Origin: Mesopusillimonas faecipullorum
Lineage (GTDB): Bacteria; Pseudomonadota; Gammaproteobacteria; Burkholderiales; Burkholderiaceae_B
Assembly (NCBI RefSeq): GCF_020539505.1
Contig: NZ_JACDXW010000004.1
Span: 248,001-312,000, forward strand
Direction: 5' to 3'
DNA length: 64,000 bases
Shown: positions 46,082 through 55,582 of the stretch, one piece after another
Position numbering within the stretch: position 1 is the stretch's first letter
Layout of the letters: every line of letters begins with the position of its first letter
The notes under the pieces: model-generated
Databases searched by the model: none
The model's input: the letters and a program-made list of their open reading frames with translations, nothing else
What the model was told of the DNA's origin: nothing
Position numbers and translations under genes: made by a program

Positions 46082-46097
46082 GCCAGGCGCGCCTGGC
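46082..46097. repeat. 16-bp perfect palindrome after the peroxiredoxin stop
   Basis: GCCAGGCGCGCCTGGC is its own reverse complement. It begins two bases after the stop codon and about 37 bases before the terminator stem. As RNA it gives an eight-pair arm without a loop, so it is more plausible as a DNA site or dimerising end than as a hairpin. Confidence 0.6.
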
Positions 46098-46133
46098 TCA
46101 TTACAGGCGGCCTACACCAAGCTTCACAGGCGC

Positions 46134-46170
46134 ATGCCGGTCTAGCTTTTTTGGCTGGCCGGCATTTTTT
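46134..46170 (+). terminator. Rho-independent terminator after the peroxiredoxin gene
   Basis: ATGCCGG (46134-46140) pairs with CCGGCAT (46159-46165), continued inward by TC with GG and AGC with GCT (one bulge), followed by TTTTTT to 46170. Confidence 0.85.
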
Positions 46171-46189
46171 ATGAGAAAAATATTTTCAA

Positions 46190-46215
46190 TTACTTATTTA
46201 AGAAGTAAAGTTTAC
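46190..46215. promoter_or_regulatory. Double dyad operator-like site before the sulfatase gene
   Basis: TTACTT (46190-46195) and AAGTAA (46203-46208) form a dyad with a seven-base centre, and GTAAAGTTTAC (46205-46215) is an overlapping perfect dyad. AT-rich and about 110 bases before the sulfatase ATG. A LysR- or TetR-type regulator could bind; none is encoded next to it. Confidence 0.35.
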
Positions 46216-46322
46216 TGCAGCGTAGAGTCGGGGCTTATCTATTTATTGAAACGCTCATTTGACATCCGGTGGCTCAGGGTGGGGCTTTTAGCAAAGCCAT
46301 AACAATTAATCTGGAGACAACT

Positions 46323-48521
46323 ATGGATGCTCATCCCTTGCGCGCGGCAGCCGCTTTGTTAGCGTCAGCCTGGCTATTGGCGGCTTGCGGTGGGTCAAGT
46401 GATTCCAGTGATGTCGATCCCGTCCCTCCACCCGTCGCCTCTACGCCCAATATCCTGGTGTTCATCATGGACGACGTGGGCATAGACCAAATGACGTCGT
46501 TCGGCTATGGGGGGCAGACTCCACCCCAGCTACCCAATATCGACACCATAGCCGATGGCGGCATACGGTTTCGCAACACCTGGGCCATGCCCGAATGCTC
46601 GCCCAGTCGCGCAGCCTTGTTCGTAGGGCGTTACCCTGTTCGAACCAATATCAATCAAGCCATAGGTCCCAACGATTCGGCCCTTTCGCAAGTCTCGCCC
46701 TTCGAGGTTACGGCCCCCAAGCTGCTTAAGGCAGCAGGTTACGAAAGCGCCATGTTCGGCAAGTTTCATTTGGCCGGGCCGCATCACAATCAAGCGGGGG
46801 TAACGACGCCCAGCGTGTTGGGCTGGGACTACTTCTATGGTTGGGTCGATGGCGTGCCAGGCTCCATTGACACAACGGCTGGCGGTGTGGCCGAAGGCAA
46901 CACGCGGTATTCCTGTGGCTTTGTCCCCAATGCCAAAGCTGCGGGTGGCGCAGACACCGGTGCCTGCTATTACGCCGACAACTCTTGCGTCCCTATGCAA
47001 GGCAAAGGGCTGCAAAGCGATGCCCCAGGTTTGCAGTGTCTAGAGTCAGGTGGCATATTTGTCCCCAAAAATAATTGCGGCGATGCTCACCCGCCACTGA
47101 ACTTTAAGCGCGAGAACGCGCATTATGTCTCGCCACTGGTCATTATCGATAACGGCAAGCTCGAGGAGGTCCCTCTCGATGATTCCCGCGGTCGCGGATA
47201 CCGCACGCGCATCGAGGCCAATGCGGCCATAGACTGGATCAAAGCGCGCACTGACTCAGCCGCGCCCTGGATGGCCACAGTTAGTTTCAGTGCCGCGCAC
47301 ACGCCCATCCAGCCCCCTCCGCACGATTTGGTGCCGGGTGGAACCGGCTTGGCCGATCTGGCAAGCTGCGAAGACTTCGGCCAGATGCGCGTGTTACAGA
47401 ACCGCATGACCGAAGCGCTTGACAGCGAAATAGGCCGCATTCTGATTGAAACCGGTATTGCCAAGCGTGGCGCAGATGGCGCCTTGGCCTATGATCCCAA
47501 AGCCTCCAATACCATGGTGGTCATCATCGGTGATAACGGCACCTTTGGTTTTGCCGTCAAAGAGCCTTTCAATCCGCAGCGGGCCAAGGGTACGGCCTAT
47601 CAGACCGGCGTATGGGTCCCGCTTATTGTTGCCGGCCCGCAGGTCGAGCAACCCAATCGGGATGTCGGTCATATGGTCAATGTGGTCGACTTGTTCCAGC
47701 TGTTCGGGGAAGTGGCCGGCATTGATGTACACCAAGCCGTACCCCGTCCAGTTGATGCCGCGCCCATGTTGGCCTACCTTGAGAACCCCAGGCAAGACAG
47801 CGTGCGCAGCCTCAACTTTGCTATCTCGGGTTTCAATATCCAAGACAATGGCGGCCAGAACGGCCCTTGTGTCATGGATACCGCCTGCACGCAAATACCC
47901 ATGAGCAAAAGCGTGTGCGAAGACAATCAGGGTGTTTGGTGGGGCGAAGGCTACGATGAAGACTCGGTCATAGACAACGGCGGTAAAGGGTACAAAAACT
48001 GCTGCGCGGTGAATCAAGCCTTGGCCGGCAAGGGCTTTGATCAGCTTAATATTTTCCCCGAGCGTTCTGTGGCGGTTCGTGACGCTACCCTTAAGTTGGT
48101 GCGCAACACCACGCAGTCATACGATGCCACCAACAAAAGTTGCGGCTACACCGAAAGCGACGAGCTTTATTTGGTCAATGAAGAGGCACCTAAGCCTTTG
48201 CTCGATAACCCCGAGGAAAACCTGTTGGGGAAGGGTGGAAACCTTGAGCCCGCCATGCAAAAACGCTACGAGGCGCTGGTGGCAAGCATGGAAAGCATAT
48301 TGGCTTCCGACCCTGCTTGCCCGGGCGATGGCAATCGTGATGGTGTCGTCAACGAAGAGGATATGGCCAACTGGCGCCGGATTGCCCAAGAATGGGGGCA
48401 ATCCAGCGTTTACGATATGTTCATCGATGGGCAGGTTGATGGCTTAACCAATGCGCTTGATGCCCAAATCATCCAGCAAAATATGGGCAAGACCTGCCCT
48501 AAGGCCTATGCCCAGTACTAA
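46323..48521 (+). CDS. Lipoprotein sulfatase with dockerin-like C-terminus
   Basis: 732 residues. Signal with lipobox LLAAC (Cys22), so probably lipid-anchored in the cell envelope. Alkaline-phosphatase fold: metal Asp50-Asp51 in FIMDDVGID, formylglycine site CSPSR with Cys92, KFHLAGPHH, and VVIIGDNGTFG later. The Cys-type site needs a formylglycine-generating enzyme, not seen here. Two cysteine-rich insertions (about residues 200-255 and 515-560) are unusual. Residues about 668-720 contain GDGNRDGVVNEEDMANWRRI and DGQVDGLTNALDAQII, two Ca2+-loop repeats resembling type I dockerin. GGAG precedes ATG 46323. Likely releases sulfate from organic esters beside the sulfate assimilation genes. Confidence 0.85.
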   Translation: MDAHPLRAAAALLASAWLLAACGGSSDSSDVDPVPPPVASTPNILVFIMDDVGIDQMTSFGYGGQTPPQLPNIDTIADGGIRFRNTWAMPECSPSRAALFVGRYPVRTNINQAIGPNDSALSQVSPFEVTAPKLLKAAGYESAMFGKFHLAGPHHNQAGVTTPSVLGWDYFYGWVDGVPGSIDTTAGGVAEGNTRYSCGFVPNAKAAGGADTGACYYADNSCVPMQGKGLQSDAPGLQCLESGGIFVPKNNCGDAHPPLNFKRENAHYVSPLVIIDNGKLEEVPLDDSRGRGYRTRIEANAAIDWIKARTDSAAPWMATVSFSAAHTPIQPPPHDLVPGGTGLADLASCEDFGQMRVLQNRMTEALDSEIGRILIETGIAKRGADGALAYDPKASNTMVVIIGDNGTFGFAVKEPFNPQRAKGTAYQTGVWVPLIVAGPQVEQPNRDVGHMVNVVDLFQLFGEVAGIDVHQAVPRPVDAAPMLAYLENPRQDSVRSLNFAISGFNIQDNGGQNGPCVMDTACTQIPMSKSVCEDNQGVWWGEGYDEDSVIDNGGKGYKNCCAVNQALAGKGFDQLNIFPERSVAVRDATLKLVRNTTQSYDATNKSCGYTESDELYLVNEEAPKPLLDNPEENLLGKGGNLEPAMQKRYEALVASMESILASDPACPGDGNRDGVVNEEDMANWRRIAQEWGQSSVYDMFIDGQVDGLTNALDAQIIQQNMGKTCPKAYAQY

Positions 48522-48525
48522 GGCT

Positions 48526-49080
48526 TCAGGCGGCGGGCGCCAAGCTCGCCACCTGGGCCGAGTGTCGATACGACTTTTGATAAGCCAAGGTAAAGGTGGC
48601 AAGCGCGGCCAAGGCGGCCTGGGGGTTATGCCCAGGCTTAACCAGAAAGCTGTCGAAGCCGCAGCGTGCCAGATAGTGCATGGTGTCTATCATCACATCA
48701 CCCACAGCGCGTAGCTCTCCTGTCCAGCCATATTGCTGACGCAATAATTGTGCCAACGAGTACCCGCGCCCATCGGTATAGGCGGGAAAATCCACGGCAA
48801 TCAAACTGACATGCGCCTGCAGGTCGGACAAGCTGCTGTGCTCAAAGAGAGACTCCAGCTCGGTGTGGGGCTCGACCAGCAGTGCTACGGGATGGCGGCG
48901 CTGCTTCCAGTCATCGAGCGGGTGTGCCACCCACACCGATACAGGCACCAGCCAGCCAGCCTCATCGTCAGGGGTGGCGTGCGTGTCGGGCTCTGGTTCA
49001 AAGCGTCGCAAGTCATTTTCGACCAGCTTGCCTTCAATGATGAGGTGCGGGGTGGGGGGTAGAACAATAGGTTCAGACAT
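48526..49080 (-). CDS. DUF934-family protein linked to sulfite reductase
   Basis: 184 residues. DUF934 proteins occur almost always beside cysI in proteobacteria and are thought to support sulfite reduction, possibly in electron delivery; the mechanism is not established. Family part: VALLVEPHTELESL, LIAVDFPAYTDGRGYSLAQLLRQQYGWTGELRAVGDVMIDTMHYLARCGFDSFLV. Start 49080 gives an eight-base overlap with the end of cysI. It converges on the sulfatase gene, four bases apart. Confidence 0.88.
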   Translation of the reverse strand: MSEPIVLPPTPHLIIEGKLVENDLRRFEPEPDTHATPDDEAGWLVPVSVWVAHPLDDWKQRRHPVALLVEPHTELESLFEHSSLSDLQAHVSLIAVDFPAYTDGRGYSLAQLLRQQYGWTGELRAVGDVMIDTMHYLARCGFDSFLVKPGHNPQAALAALATFTLAYQKSYRHSAQVASLAPAA

Positions 49081-50806
49081 GGGCGGCTTCCTTGGGAGTG
49101 CTGTTGCTGAGGGCCGAATCGGCATAGACGCGCTCTTTGAAAGGGCCTATGCCCAAGCGCTCGACGACGTCGATAAACCGCTCGTGCTCGCTGTCGCGCA
49201 TATCCAGGTAGGCTTGGACGAGGTGTTCGACAACCACAGGGACTTGATCTCGTGCAAAAGAGGGGCCGATGATTTTGCCTATGGCTGCGCCCGTGCTTTT
49301 ATCGGCTTCCAGAGCGGAGACATTCTTTTGTGCGCCGCTTTGACGCCCACCCAAGGTAATTTGGTACCACTCTTCGCCGGCCTTATCCACGCCCAGAATG
49401 CCGATATGGCCGACGTGGTGGTGCCCGCAAGAGTTGATGCAGCCCGAGATGTTCAGATCCAGTTCGCCGATATCGTGCAGATAGTCTAGATCGTCGAAAC
49501 GTTCTTGAATGGCCGCTGCGACAGGGATGGAGACTGCGTTGGCCAAGGCACAGAAGTCGCCGCCGGGGCAGGCAATGATATTGGTCAGCAAACCTATGTT
49601 GGCGGTGGCCAGATTCAGTGCTTTAAGGCGTTGCCACAAGGCGTACAAATGATCGCGGCGTACATCGGCAAGAATAAGGTTTTGCTCATGGGAAACGCGT
49701 AACTCGCCAAAGCCGAACTCTTCTGCAAGGTCGGCAACAGCGTCCATTTGCTCGGCGGTGATGTCACCTGGGGGCACACCCGTGGCCTTGAGCGAAACCG
49801 TGACGGCGGCGTAACCCGGCACCTTATGGGCGTGGACATTACGCTTGAGCCAATGGCGATAGCCGGACTCGGCCTTATCGTCGGAACCGTCGTTCAGATC
49901 GGCAGGCAAGCTTTCGTACTTGGGCCAGGTAAAGCGGGCAGCGATGGCGTCCAGTTCTTCTTGGCGTATGGTGTCGGGGCCGCCGCGCAGGGTTTGCCAC
50001 AAGGCCTCGACTTCCGCCGCAAAAACGTGGGGCTTGAGGTCTTTGACGAGTATCTTGATGCGCGCCTTGTATTTGTTGTCGCGTCGACCATGCAGGTTGT
50101 AGACACGCAAGGCGGCTTGCAGATAGGTAAGAAGGTCGTACCAAGCAACGAAAGGCTTGATCAGATGACCCACCATGGGGGTGCGCCCCAGCCCACCGCC
50201 TATCCAAACGCGGAAACCGACCTCGCCGTTTTGTTCGACAGCCTGCAGACCGATGTCGTTGACACCTGCTGCGGCACGGTCGGTATGGGCACCGCTGACA
50301 GCAATCTTGAACTTGCGTGGCAAGAAGGCAAACTCGGGGTGGAAGGTAGACCATTGGCGAATGATTTCGCACCATACCAAGGGGTTCACCAATTCGTCGG
50401 GCGCAATGCCGGCGAAGTGGTCAGTGGTGGTATTGCGTATGCAGTTGCCACTGGTTTGAATGGCGTGCATTTGTACTGTTGCAAGCTTGGCCAGAATGTC
50501 GGGTACGTTGGGCAGGGCAGGCCAATTGAATTGGATGTTCTGGCGCGTGGAAAAGTGAGCATAGCCACGGTCCCAACGTCGAGCAATCTCAGCCAAGGCG
50601 CGCAATTGCGTGCTGCTGAGCATGCCATAAGGAATCGCGACGCGCAGCATGGGGGCGTGGCGTTGAATATACAGACCGTTCTGCAAGCGCAGGACTCGGA
50701 ACTCGTCTTCGGTCAGTTCGCCTGCCAAGAAGCGGCGTGTCTGGTCGGAGAACTGAGCGACGCGCTGTTCCACCAGATTCTGGTCGACTTCATCGTAGAT
50801 GTACAT
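49073..50806 (-). CDS. cysI: Assimilatory sulfite reductase hemoprotein (CysI type)
   Basis: 577 residues, nitrite/sulfite reductase family with siroheme and a [4Fe-4S] cluster. Cluster ligands appear as CPGGDFC and SGCINSCGHHH (C-X5-C ... C-X3-C). Conserved ferredoxin-like half-domains: HFSTRQNIQFNW and RVSHEQNLILADV. Reduces sulfite to sulfide with six electrons. No flavoprotein CysJ is in the window; DUF934 and an unknown electron donor replace it. Start 50806 is chosen because GGAG lies upstream and MYIYDEVDQ fits the family. Confidence 0.95.
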   Translation of the reverse strand: MYIYDEVDQNLVEQRVAQFSDQTRRFLAGELTEDEFRVLRLQNGLYIQRHAPMLRVAIPYGMLSSTQLRALAEIARRWDRGYAHFSTRQNIQFNWPALPNVPDILAKLATVQMHAIQTSGNCIRNTTTDHFAGIAPDELVNPLVWCEIIRQWSTFHPEFAFLPRKFKIAVSGAHTDRAAAGVNDIGLQAVEQNGEVGFRVWIGGGLGRTPMVGHLIKPFVAWYDLLTYLQAALRVYNLHGRRDNKYKARIKILVKDLKPHVFAAEVEALWQTLRGGPDTIRQEELDAIAARFTWPKYESLPADLNDGSDDKAESGYRHWLKRNVHAHKVPGYAAVTVSLKATGVPPGDITAEQMDAVADLAEEFGFGELRVSHEQNLILADVRRDHLYALWQRLKALNLATANIGLLTNIIACPGGDFCALANAVSIPVAAAIQERFDDLDYLHDIGELDLNISGCINSCGHHHVGHIGILGVDKAGEEWYQITLGGRQSGAQKNVSALEADKSTGAAIGKIIGPSFARDQVPVVVEHLVQAYLDMRDSEHERFIDVVERLGIGPFKERVYADSALSNSTPKEAAHV

Positions 50807-51141
50807 GGTGCTCCAAAGCATGAACCGAGCAGCTGAGTGCCGGCTATGAAATAAGTAATAGTGCTAAGCGGGCACGAAAAAGTGCAGTTTCCGCAATTGG
50901 GAAAATTGTAGGCGGGTTTAAAGCAGTTTCAGTGCTTACCTTATGGCGGCCAGGCATAAGAGCGTAAACAAGGAATGGGGGGATTTGCTCGCAAAGCCTT
51001 TATACATGCGGGTTTCGATGGATGGTGCTGTTGTTTAATGAGTAAAAGGCATAAGCAACGAAAAAACGATTCGTTCTTTTGATGCACCTGGCTGGGTCAA
51101 GATGGCGCTTCTTTGCGCAGCTGGCTCTCCAGGAGGCCATC
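50807..51141. other. Intergenic control region between cysI and sbp
   Basis: 335 bases without a gene between divergent sulfur operons. It contains a GCAC/GTGC inverted repeat with six-base loop (50872-50875 and 50882-50885) near cysI, and an AACGAAA-rich site near sbp (51051-51075). Control of both operons by a shared regulator is plausible but not shown. Confidence 0.5.
51051..51075. promoter_or_regulatory. Candidate cys-regulon operator before sbp
   Basis: ATAAGCAACGAAAAAACGAT is followed by TCGTT. AACGA occurs twice in direct orientation (51057-51061, 51065-51069), and AACGATTCGTT (51065-51075) is an eleven-base dyad. The site is about 65 bases before the sbp ATG. Resembles the AACGAAA site at 16694-16713 before cysA. 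CysB-type control is inference. Confidence 0.35.
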
Positions 51142-52164
51142 ATGAAATTCCGTCGTATCGCTAGATCCTTACACATACTTGCTACCGCCGTCGCGCTAGC
51201 GCTGCCCGTTGTTAGCCAGGCGCAGCAGCCGGTGACGCTGCTCAATGTGTCCTACGATCCGACGCGAGAGCTATACCGTGAAATTGATGCTGGCTTTATA
51301 GAGCATTACAAGCAGCAAGCCAAGCAAGACATCGTGATTCGCCCCTCGCATGGTGGCTCTGGTCGTCAAGCGCGCTCAGTGATCGATGGGCTCAACGCCG
51401 ACGTGGTGACCCTGGCCCTGGCTTCTGACATCGATGCCATAGCGGATGCTGGCTTGTTGCCTCAAGACTGGCAAAAGCGTTTGCCCAACAATAGCTCGCC
51501 TTACACCTCCACCATTGTGTTCTTGGTGCGTAAAGGCAATCCCAAGCAACTCAAGGATTGGGATGATTTGGCGCAAGAGGGCGTACAAGTGATTACGCCC
51601 AACCCCAAAACCTCGGGTGGCGCACGCTGGAACTACTTGGCCGCTTGGGCTTTCGAACTGGCCCGCACCAACGGAGATCAGGCCAAGGCACAAGATTTCG
51701 TCAAACGCCTTTACAAGAACGTGCCTGTGCTTGACACCGGCGCGCGCGGCTCGACCACGACTTTCGTTGAGCGCGGAATGGGTGACGTGCTGCTGGCATG
51801 GGAAAACGAAGCTTTCTTGGCACTGAATGAGTTGGGGCCGGACAAATTCGATATTGTGGTGCCTTCGCTGTCCATTCTGGCCGAGCCGCCGGTGGCGCTT
51901 GTCGATAAGGCGGTTGATCGCAAAAATACTCGTGCGCAGGCACAAGCCTACTTGGAGTGGTTGTACACGCCGGAAGCGCAAGAGATCATTGCCAAAAACT
52001 ATTACCGGCCCAGTGATCCCGCCGTTGCAGCCAAATATCGCGATAAGTTCCCTGAGGTTAAGTTGGTCACCATAGACGAGGTGTTCGGTGGCTGGCGCAA
52101 GGCGCAGAAAGAACACTTTGCAGATGGCGGCACCTTCGACCAGATCTATCAGCCGAGCCGCTGA
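51142..52164 (+). CDS. sbp: Periplasmic sulfate-binding protein
   Basis: 340 residues with a signal peptide 1-28 (cleavage near SQAQQ). Family blocks: [67 protein letters not shown] and [26 protein letters not shown]. Captures sulfate for CysT/CysW/CysA. ATG 51142 follows AGGAGG; upstream in-frame starts precede this site. First gene of the sbp-cysT-cysW-cysH-cysD-cysN unit. Confidence 0.95.
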   Translation: MKFRRIARSLHILATAVALALPVVSQAQQPVTLLNVSYDPTRELYREIDAGFIEHYKQQAKQDIVIRPSHGGSGRQARSVIDGLNADVVTLALASDIDAIADAGLLPQDWQKRLPNNSSPYTSTIVFLVRKGNPKQLKDWDDLAQEGVQVITPNPKTSGGARWNYLAAWAFELARTNGDQAKAQDFVKRLYKNVPVLDTGARGSTTTFVERGMGDVLLAWENEAFLALNELGPDKFDIVVPSLSILAEPPVALVDKAVDRKNTRAQAQAYLEWLYTPEAQEIIAKNYYRPSDPAVAAKYRDKFPEVKLVTIDEVFGGWRKAQKEHFADGGTFDQIYQPSR

Positions 52165-52185
52165 GCGCTGTAGGTGACATCCATC

Positions 52186-53058
52186 ATGAGCGCTAGTGTT
52201 GCCGCTGTTGCTTTGCCCGCGCGAAATCTTTCGCGTGGGGCATTGCCCGGCTTCGGCTTAAGCATGGGTTATGCCGTGCTGTATTTAAGCCTGTTGGTTT
52301 TGATTCCTCTTTCGGCCTTGCCGCTGAAAGCCGCCGGCCTGGGGTGGAGCGGGTTCTGGGAGGTTGTGACTGAGCCGCGCGTGGTGGCTTCGTATCGCTT
52401 GTCGTTTACCACTGCGTTCATTGCAGCGGCAGTCAATGTGGTTTTCGGCGCCATAGTCGCATGGATACTGGTGCGCTATCCCTTTCCCGGTAGACGCGTG
52501 GTAGACGCGCTGGTAGACCTGCCTTTTGCCCTCCCTACTGCGGTGGCCGGTATCGTGCTGACATCCTTGTACGCGCCCAAGGGTTGGTTAGGCGCGCCGT
52601 TGGAGCAATGGTTTGGTTTGAAGGTGGCCTATACACCGCTGGGTATTTGCCTGGCGCTGATTTTTATAGGCTTGCCCTTTGTCGTACGCACGGTTCAACC
52701 GATTCTGACCGACCTCGATCGCGAGCTGGAAGAGGCGGCTGCGGTGCTGGGTGCGGGTCGATGGGTAACGTTCAGGCAGGTAATACTGCCTGCCATAACC
52801 CCGGCTTTGCTTACGGGCTTTGCCATGGCCTTCGCGCGTTCAATTGGCGAGTACGGATCCGTTGTGTTTATTGCCGGCAATATGCCCATGTTCTCTGAAA
52901 TCACGCCTTTGCTGATTATCTCCAAGCTGGAGCAATATGATTACGCCGGTGCTGCCGCCATCGCTACCGTAATGCTGAGCGCCTCGTTTGTGCTGTTGCT
53001 GCTGATCAATGGCTTGCAGTGGTGGCAGGGTCGTCGCGGCCAGGCAAGGGGGCACTGA
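52186..53058 (+). CDS. cysT: Sulfate ABC transporter permease CysT
   Basis: 290 residues, six membrane helices, with the ABC permease EAA loop EEAAAVLGAGRWVTFRQVILP near residue 190-210 that docks on CysA. GTG at 52174 is a possible earlier start but ATG 52186 has AGGTGA at a better distance. cysW starts on its stop (TGATG, 1-base overlap). Confidence 0.95.
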   Translation: MSASVAAVALPARNLSRGALPGFGLSMGYAVLYLSLLVLIPLSALPLKAAGLGWSGFWEVVTEPRVVASYRLSFTTAFIAAAVNVVFGAIVAWILVRYPFPGRRVVDALVDLPFALPTAVAGIVLTSLYAPKGWLGAPLEQWFGLKVAYTPLGICLALIFIGLPFVVRTVQPILTDLDRELEEAAAVLGAGRWVTFRQVILPAITPALLTGFAMAFARSIGEYGSVVFIAGNMPMFSEITPLLIISKLEQYDYAGAAAIATVMLSASFVLLLLINGLQWWQGRRGQARGH

Positions 53059-53918
53059 TGGGCGCGGTGGCTATCAATGTGGGGATGCCCATTCAGGCTG
53101 AGGCATTACCGGCGCACCTGACCGAATCCTCTTGGGTGCGGGGCTTGCTGTTGGTGCTGGGCTTGGGGTTCCTGACGCTATTCCTATTCCTGCCGCTTGC
53201 TGCCGTATTCATAGAGGCCTTCCGCCGAGGGGCGCACGTATATTGGCAATCTATTACCGACCCCGATGCGTGGTCCGCCATCAAGCTGACCCTGATGGTG
53301 GCGGCCATCAGCCTGCCGCTGAACCTGATCTTTGGGCTGGCCGCCGCGTGGGCGATTACGCGTTTTCAGTTTCGCGGAAAACAGCTGCTGGTCACGCTGA
53401 TCGACTTGCCATTCACTATATCGCCGGTGGTTGCGGGTTTGATCTTCATCTTGTTGTTTGGCCGGCATGGCTGGTTTGGCACTACCTTGCAAGAGTGGGA
53501 CATACGCATTGTTTACGCTGTGCCCGGTATTGTGCTTGCCACGCTATTTGTCACTTTCCCTTTTATTGCACGTGCGCTGATCCCCTTGATGCAGTCGCAG
53601 GGGCAAGATGAAGAGCAGGTGGCGCTGACGCTGGGTGCCGGTGGTTGGACTATTTTTCGGCGCGTGACATTGCCCAATATTAAATGGGCGCTGCTCTACG
53701 GCGCCATTCTGGCCAATGCGCGGGCCTTGGGCGAATTCGGTGCGGTTTCGGTGGTGTCCGGGCAGATACGCGGCCTGACCAACACCATGACTTTGCACGT
53801 CGAGATTCTCTACAACGAGTATATGTTTGCATCAGCGTTCGCGGTTGCATCGCTATTGGCATTGCTGGCCTTAGTGACTTTAGTGCTGAAAAGCTTGGTG
53901 GAATGGCGCATGCGCTAG
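53058..53918 (+). CDS. cysW: Sulfate ABC transporter permease CysW
   Basis: 286 residues, six helices, EAA loop DEEQVALTLGAGGWTIFRRVTLP. ATG 53058 shares the A of the cysT stop. In many relatives cysA follows directly; here cysH comes next after 34 bases and cysA is at 15533-16600. Confidence 0.95.
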   Translation: MGAVAINVGMPIQAEALPAHLTESSWVRGLLLVLGLGFLTLFLFLPLAAVFIEAFRRGAHVYWQSITDPDAWSAIKLTLMVAAISLPLNLIFGLAAAWAITRFQFRGKQLLVTLIDLPFTISPVVAGLIFILLFGRHGWFGTTLQEWDIRIVYAVPGIVLATLFVTFPFIARALIPLMQSQGQDEEQVALTLGAGGWTIFRRVTLPNIKWALLYGAILANARALGEFGAVSVVSGQIRGLTNTMTLHVEILYNEYMFASAFAVASLLALLALVTLVLKSLVEWRMR

Positions 53919-53952
53919 CCCGGCCAAGTGCTTTTTTAAGAAAGGTTTAACG

Positions 53953-54681
53953 ATGAGTGAATTTCCGGAGACCCGCTGGCAAGCCTTGCAAGACTCGCTT
54001 GCATCGGTTGCCCAAGAGTTTCCAAATGCGGTGGTGGCATCGTCATTGGCGGCTGAAGACATGGTATTGACCCACGCCTTGTCCGAACTGGGTTTTCCGC
54101 TGGCCATGCTTACCCTGGATACCGGCATGCTGCCGGCGCCAACCTTGGCGCTGTTGGAAACCGTGCGTCAGCATTATGGCTGTGCCATCGAAGTGTGGCG
54201 GCCTGAAGAGCAGGCCTTGCAGCACTACGTTGCAGAACATGGCGCGTATGCCTTCTACGAAAGCGTCGCATTGCGCAAGAGCTGTTGTCAGATTCGCAAA
54301 GTAGAGCCTCTGCGCCGCGCTTTGCAAGGCCGCGGTGCCTGGGTTACGGGCCAAAGACGAGGGCAGGGGGTGACTCGCGAAGATCTTCCCTTATCAGAGT
54401 TTGATACGGCTTTCGGCCTGCAAAAATTCAATCCCCTGGCCGAATGGAGCCACGACGAGGTCTGGCAGCTCATTCGTCACTTTGAAATTCCCTACAACAC
54501 ATTGCACGACCAAGGCTATCCCTCCATAGGTTGCGATCCTTGTACCCGTGCGGTAAAGCCTGGAGAAGACCTGCGTGCCGGCAGATGGTGGTGGGAAAGC
54601 TCCGACTCAAAAGAGTGCGGGTTGCATGGGGCCAACCTGCAAAGAAACACTGTAGAACAGGAAACACAGAATCATGGTTAA
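53953..54681 (+). CDS. cysH: APS reductase (thioredoxin-dependent, Fe-S type CysH)
   Basis: 242 residues. Reduces adenylyl sulfate to sulfite. Two cysteine pairs, Cys111-Cys112 (KSCCQIRK) and Cys194-x-x-Cys197 (GCDPCTR), are the [4Fe-4S] ligands that mark APS rather than PAPS reductases; catalytic Cys222 sits in ECGLH. Consistent with the lack of an APS kinase domain on CysN. cysD overlaps by eight bases. Confidence 0.95.
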   Translation: MSEFPETRWQALQDSLASVAQEFPNAVVASSLAAEDMVLTHALSELGFPLAMLTLDTGMLPAPTLALLETVRQHYGCAIEVWRPEEQALQHYVAEHGAYAFYESVALRKSCCQIRKVEPLRRALQGRGAWVTGQRRGQGVTREDLPLSEFDTAFGLQKFNPLAEWSHDEVWQLIRHFEIPYNTLHDQGYPSIGCDPCTRAVKPGEDLRAGRWWWESSDSKECGLHGANLQRNTVEQETQNHG

Positions 54682-55582
54682 TGTGCAAGCAAGAAGTCAT
54701 TTGGATTGGCTGGAAGCCGAAGCCATCTATATCCTGCGAGAAGTAGCCGCTGAATGCGAACGCCCGGTGTTGCTGTTTTCGGGCGGCAAGGATTCTTGCG
54801 TGCTGTTGCGTCTGGCCGAAAAAGCTTTTCGTCCGCAAGCCTTCCCCTTCCCTTTGATGCATATCGACACGGGACACAACTTTGCCGAGGTCATTGAGTT
54901 TCGCGATGAACGTGCTCAGCAACTGGGTGAGCGCCTTATCGTGCGCAGTGTCGAAGACTCCATCGCACGCGGTTCGGTCGTGTTGCGGCGTGAAACAGAC
55001 TCGCGCAATGCGGCGCAGGCCGTCACGCTGCTCGAAGCCATTGAAGAGTTCCGTTTCGATGCGTGCATAGGCGGAGCACGTCGCGATGAAGAGAAAGCCC
55101 GTGCCAAAGAACGCATTTTCTCCTTCCGTGATGAGTTCGGCCAATGGGACCCTAAGGCGCAGCGCCCCGAGTTATGGAATTTGTACAACACCAAGGTGCA
55201 CCCGGGTGAGAACATGCGAGTGTTCCCCATCTCGAACTGGACCGAATTGGATGTCTGGCAGTACATCGAGCGTGAGCAAATCGCCTTGCCCTCCATCTAT
55301 TTCGCGCATGAGCGCGAGGTGGTGCCGCGCAATGGTCTGCTGGTGCCGGTGACGCCGTTGACGCTTCCTCAGGAAGGTGAAACAGTGGAAACGCGCTCCG
55401 TGCGTTTCCGTACCGTGGGTGATATTTCCTGCACCTGCCCGGTAGCCTCCACCGCCACCACGGTGGATCAGATCGTGGCAGAAACCGTTATCAGCACGGT
55501 GACAGAGCGCGGCGCAACCCGCATGGATGATCAAACGTCGGAAGCTTCGATGGAGCGCCGCAAGAAAGAAGGGTATTTCTGA
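54674..55582 (+). CDS. cysD: Sulfate adenylyltransferase small subunit
   Basis: 302 residues. PP-loop ATP pyrophosphatase-type motif LFSGGKDSCVLLRL near residue 34; RRDEEKARAKERIFSFRD and GDISCTCPV are CysD blocks. With the GTPase CysN activates sulfate to APS in the cytosol. Start overlaps cysH; its stop shares an A with the cysN ATG (TGATG). Confidence 0.96.
   Translation: MVNVQARSHLDWLEAEAIYILREVAAECERPVLLFSGGKDSCVLLRLAEKAFRPQAFPFPLMHIDTGHNFAEVIEFRDERAQQLGERLIVRSVEDSIARGSVVLRRETDSRNAAQAVTLLEAIEEFRFDACIGGARRDEEKARAKERIFSFRDEFGQWDPKAQRPELWNLYNTKVHPGENMRVFPISNWTELDVWQYIEREQIALPSIYFAHEREVVPRNGLLVPVTPLTLPQEGETVETRSVRFRTVGDISCTCPVASTATTVDQIVAETVISTVTERGATRMDDQTSEASMERRKKEGYF

Noticed and set aside
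52174-52188. GTG at 52174 as cysT start
   Set aside because: Would place the AGGTGA ribosome site across the start codon; ATG 52186 has proper spacing.
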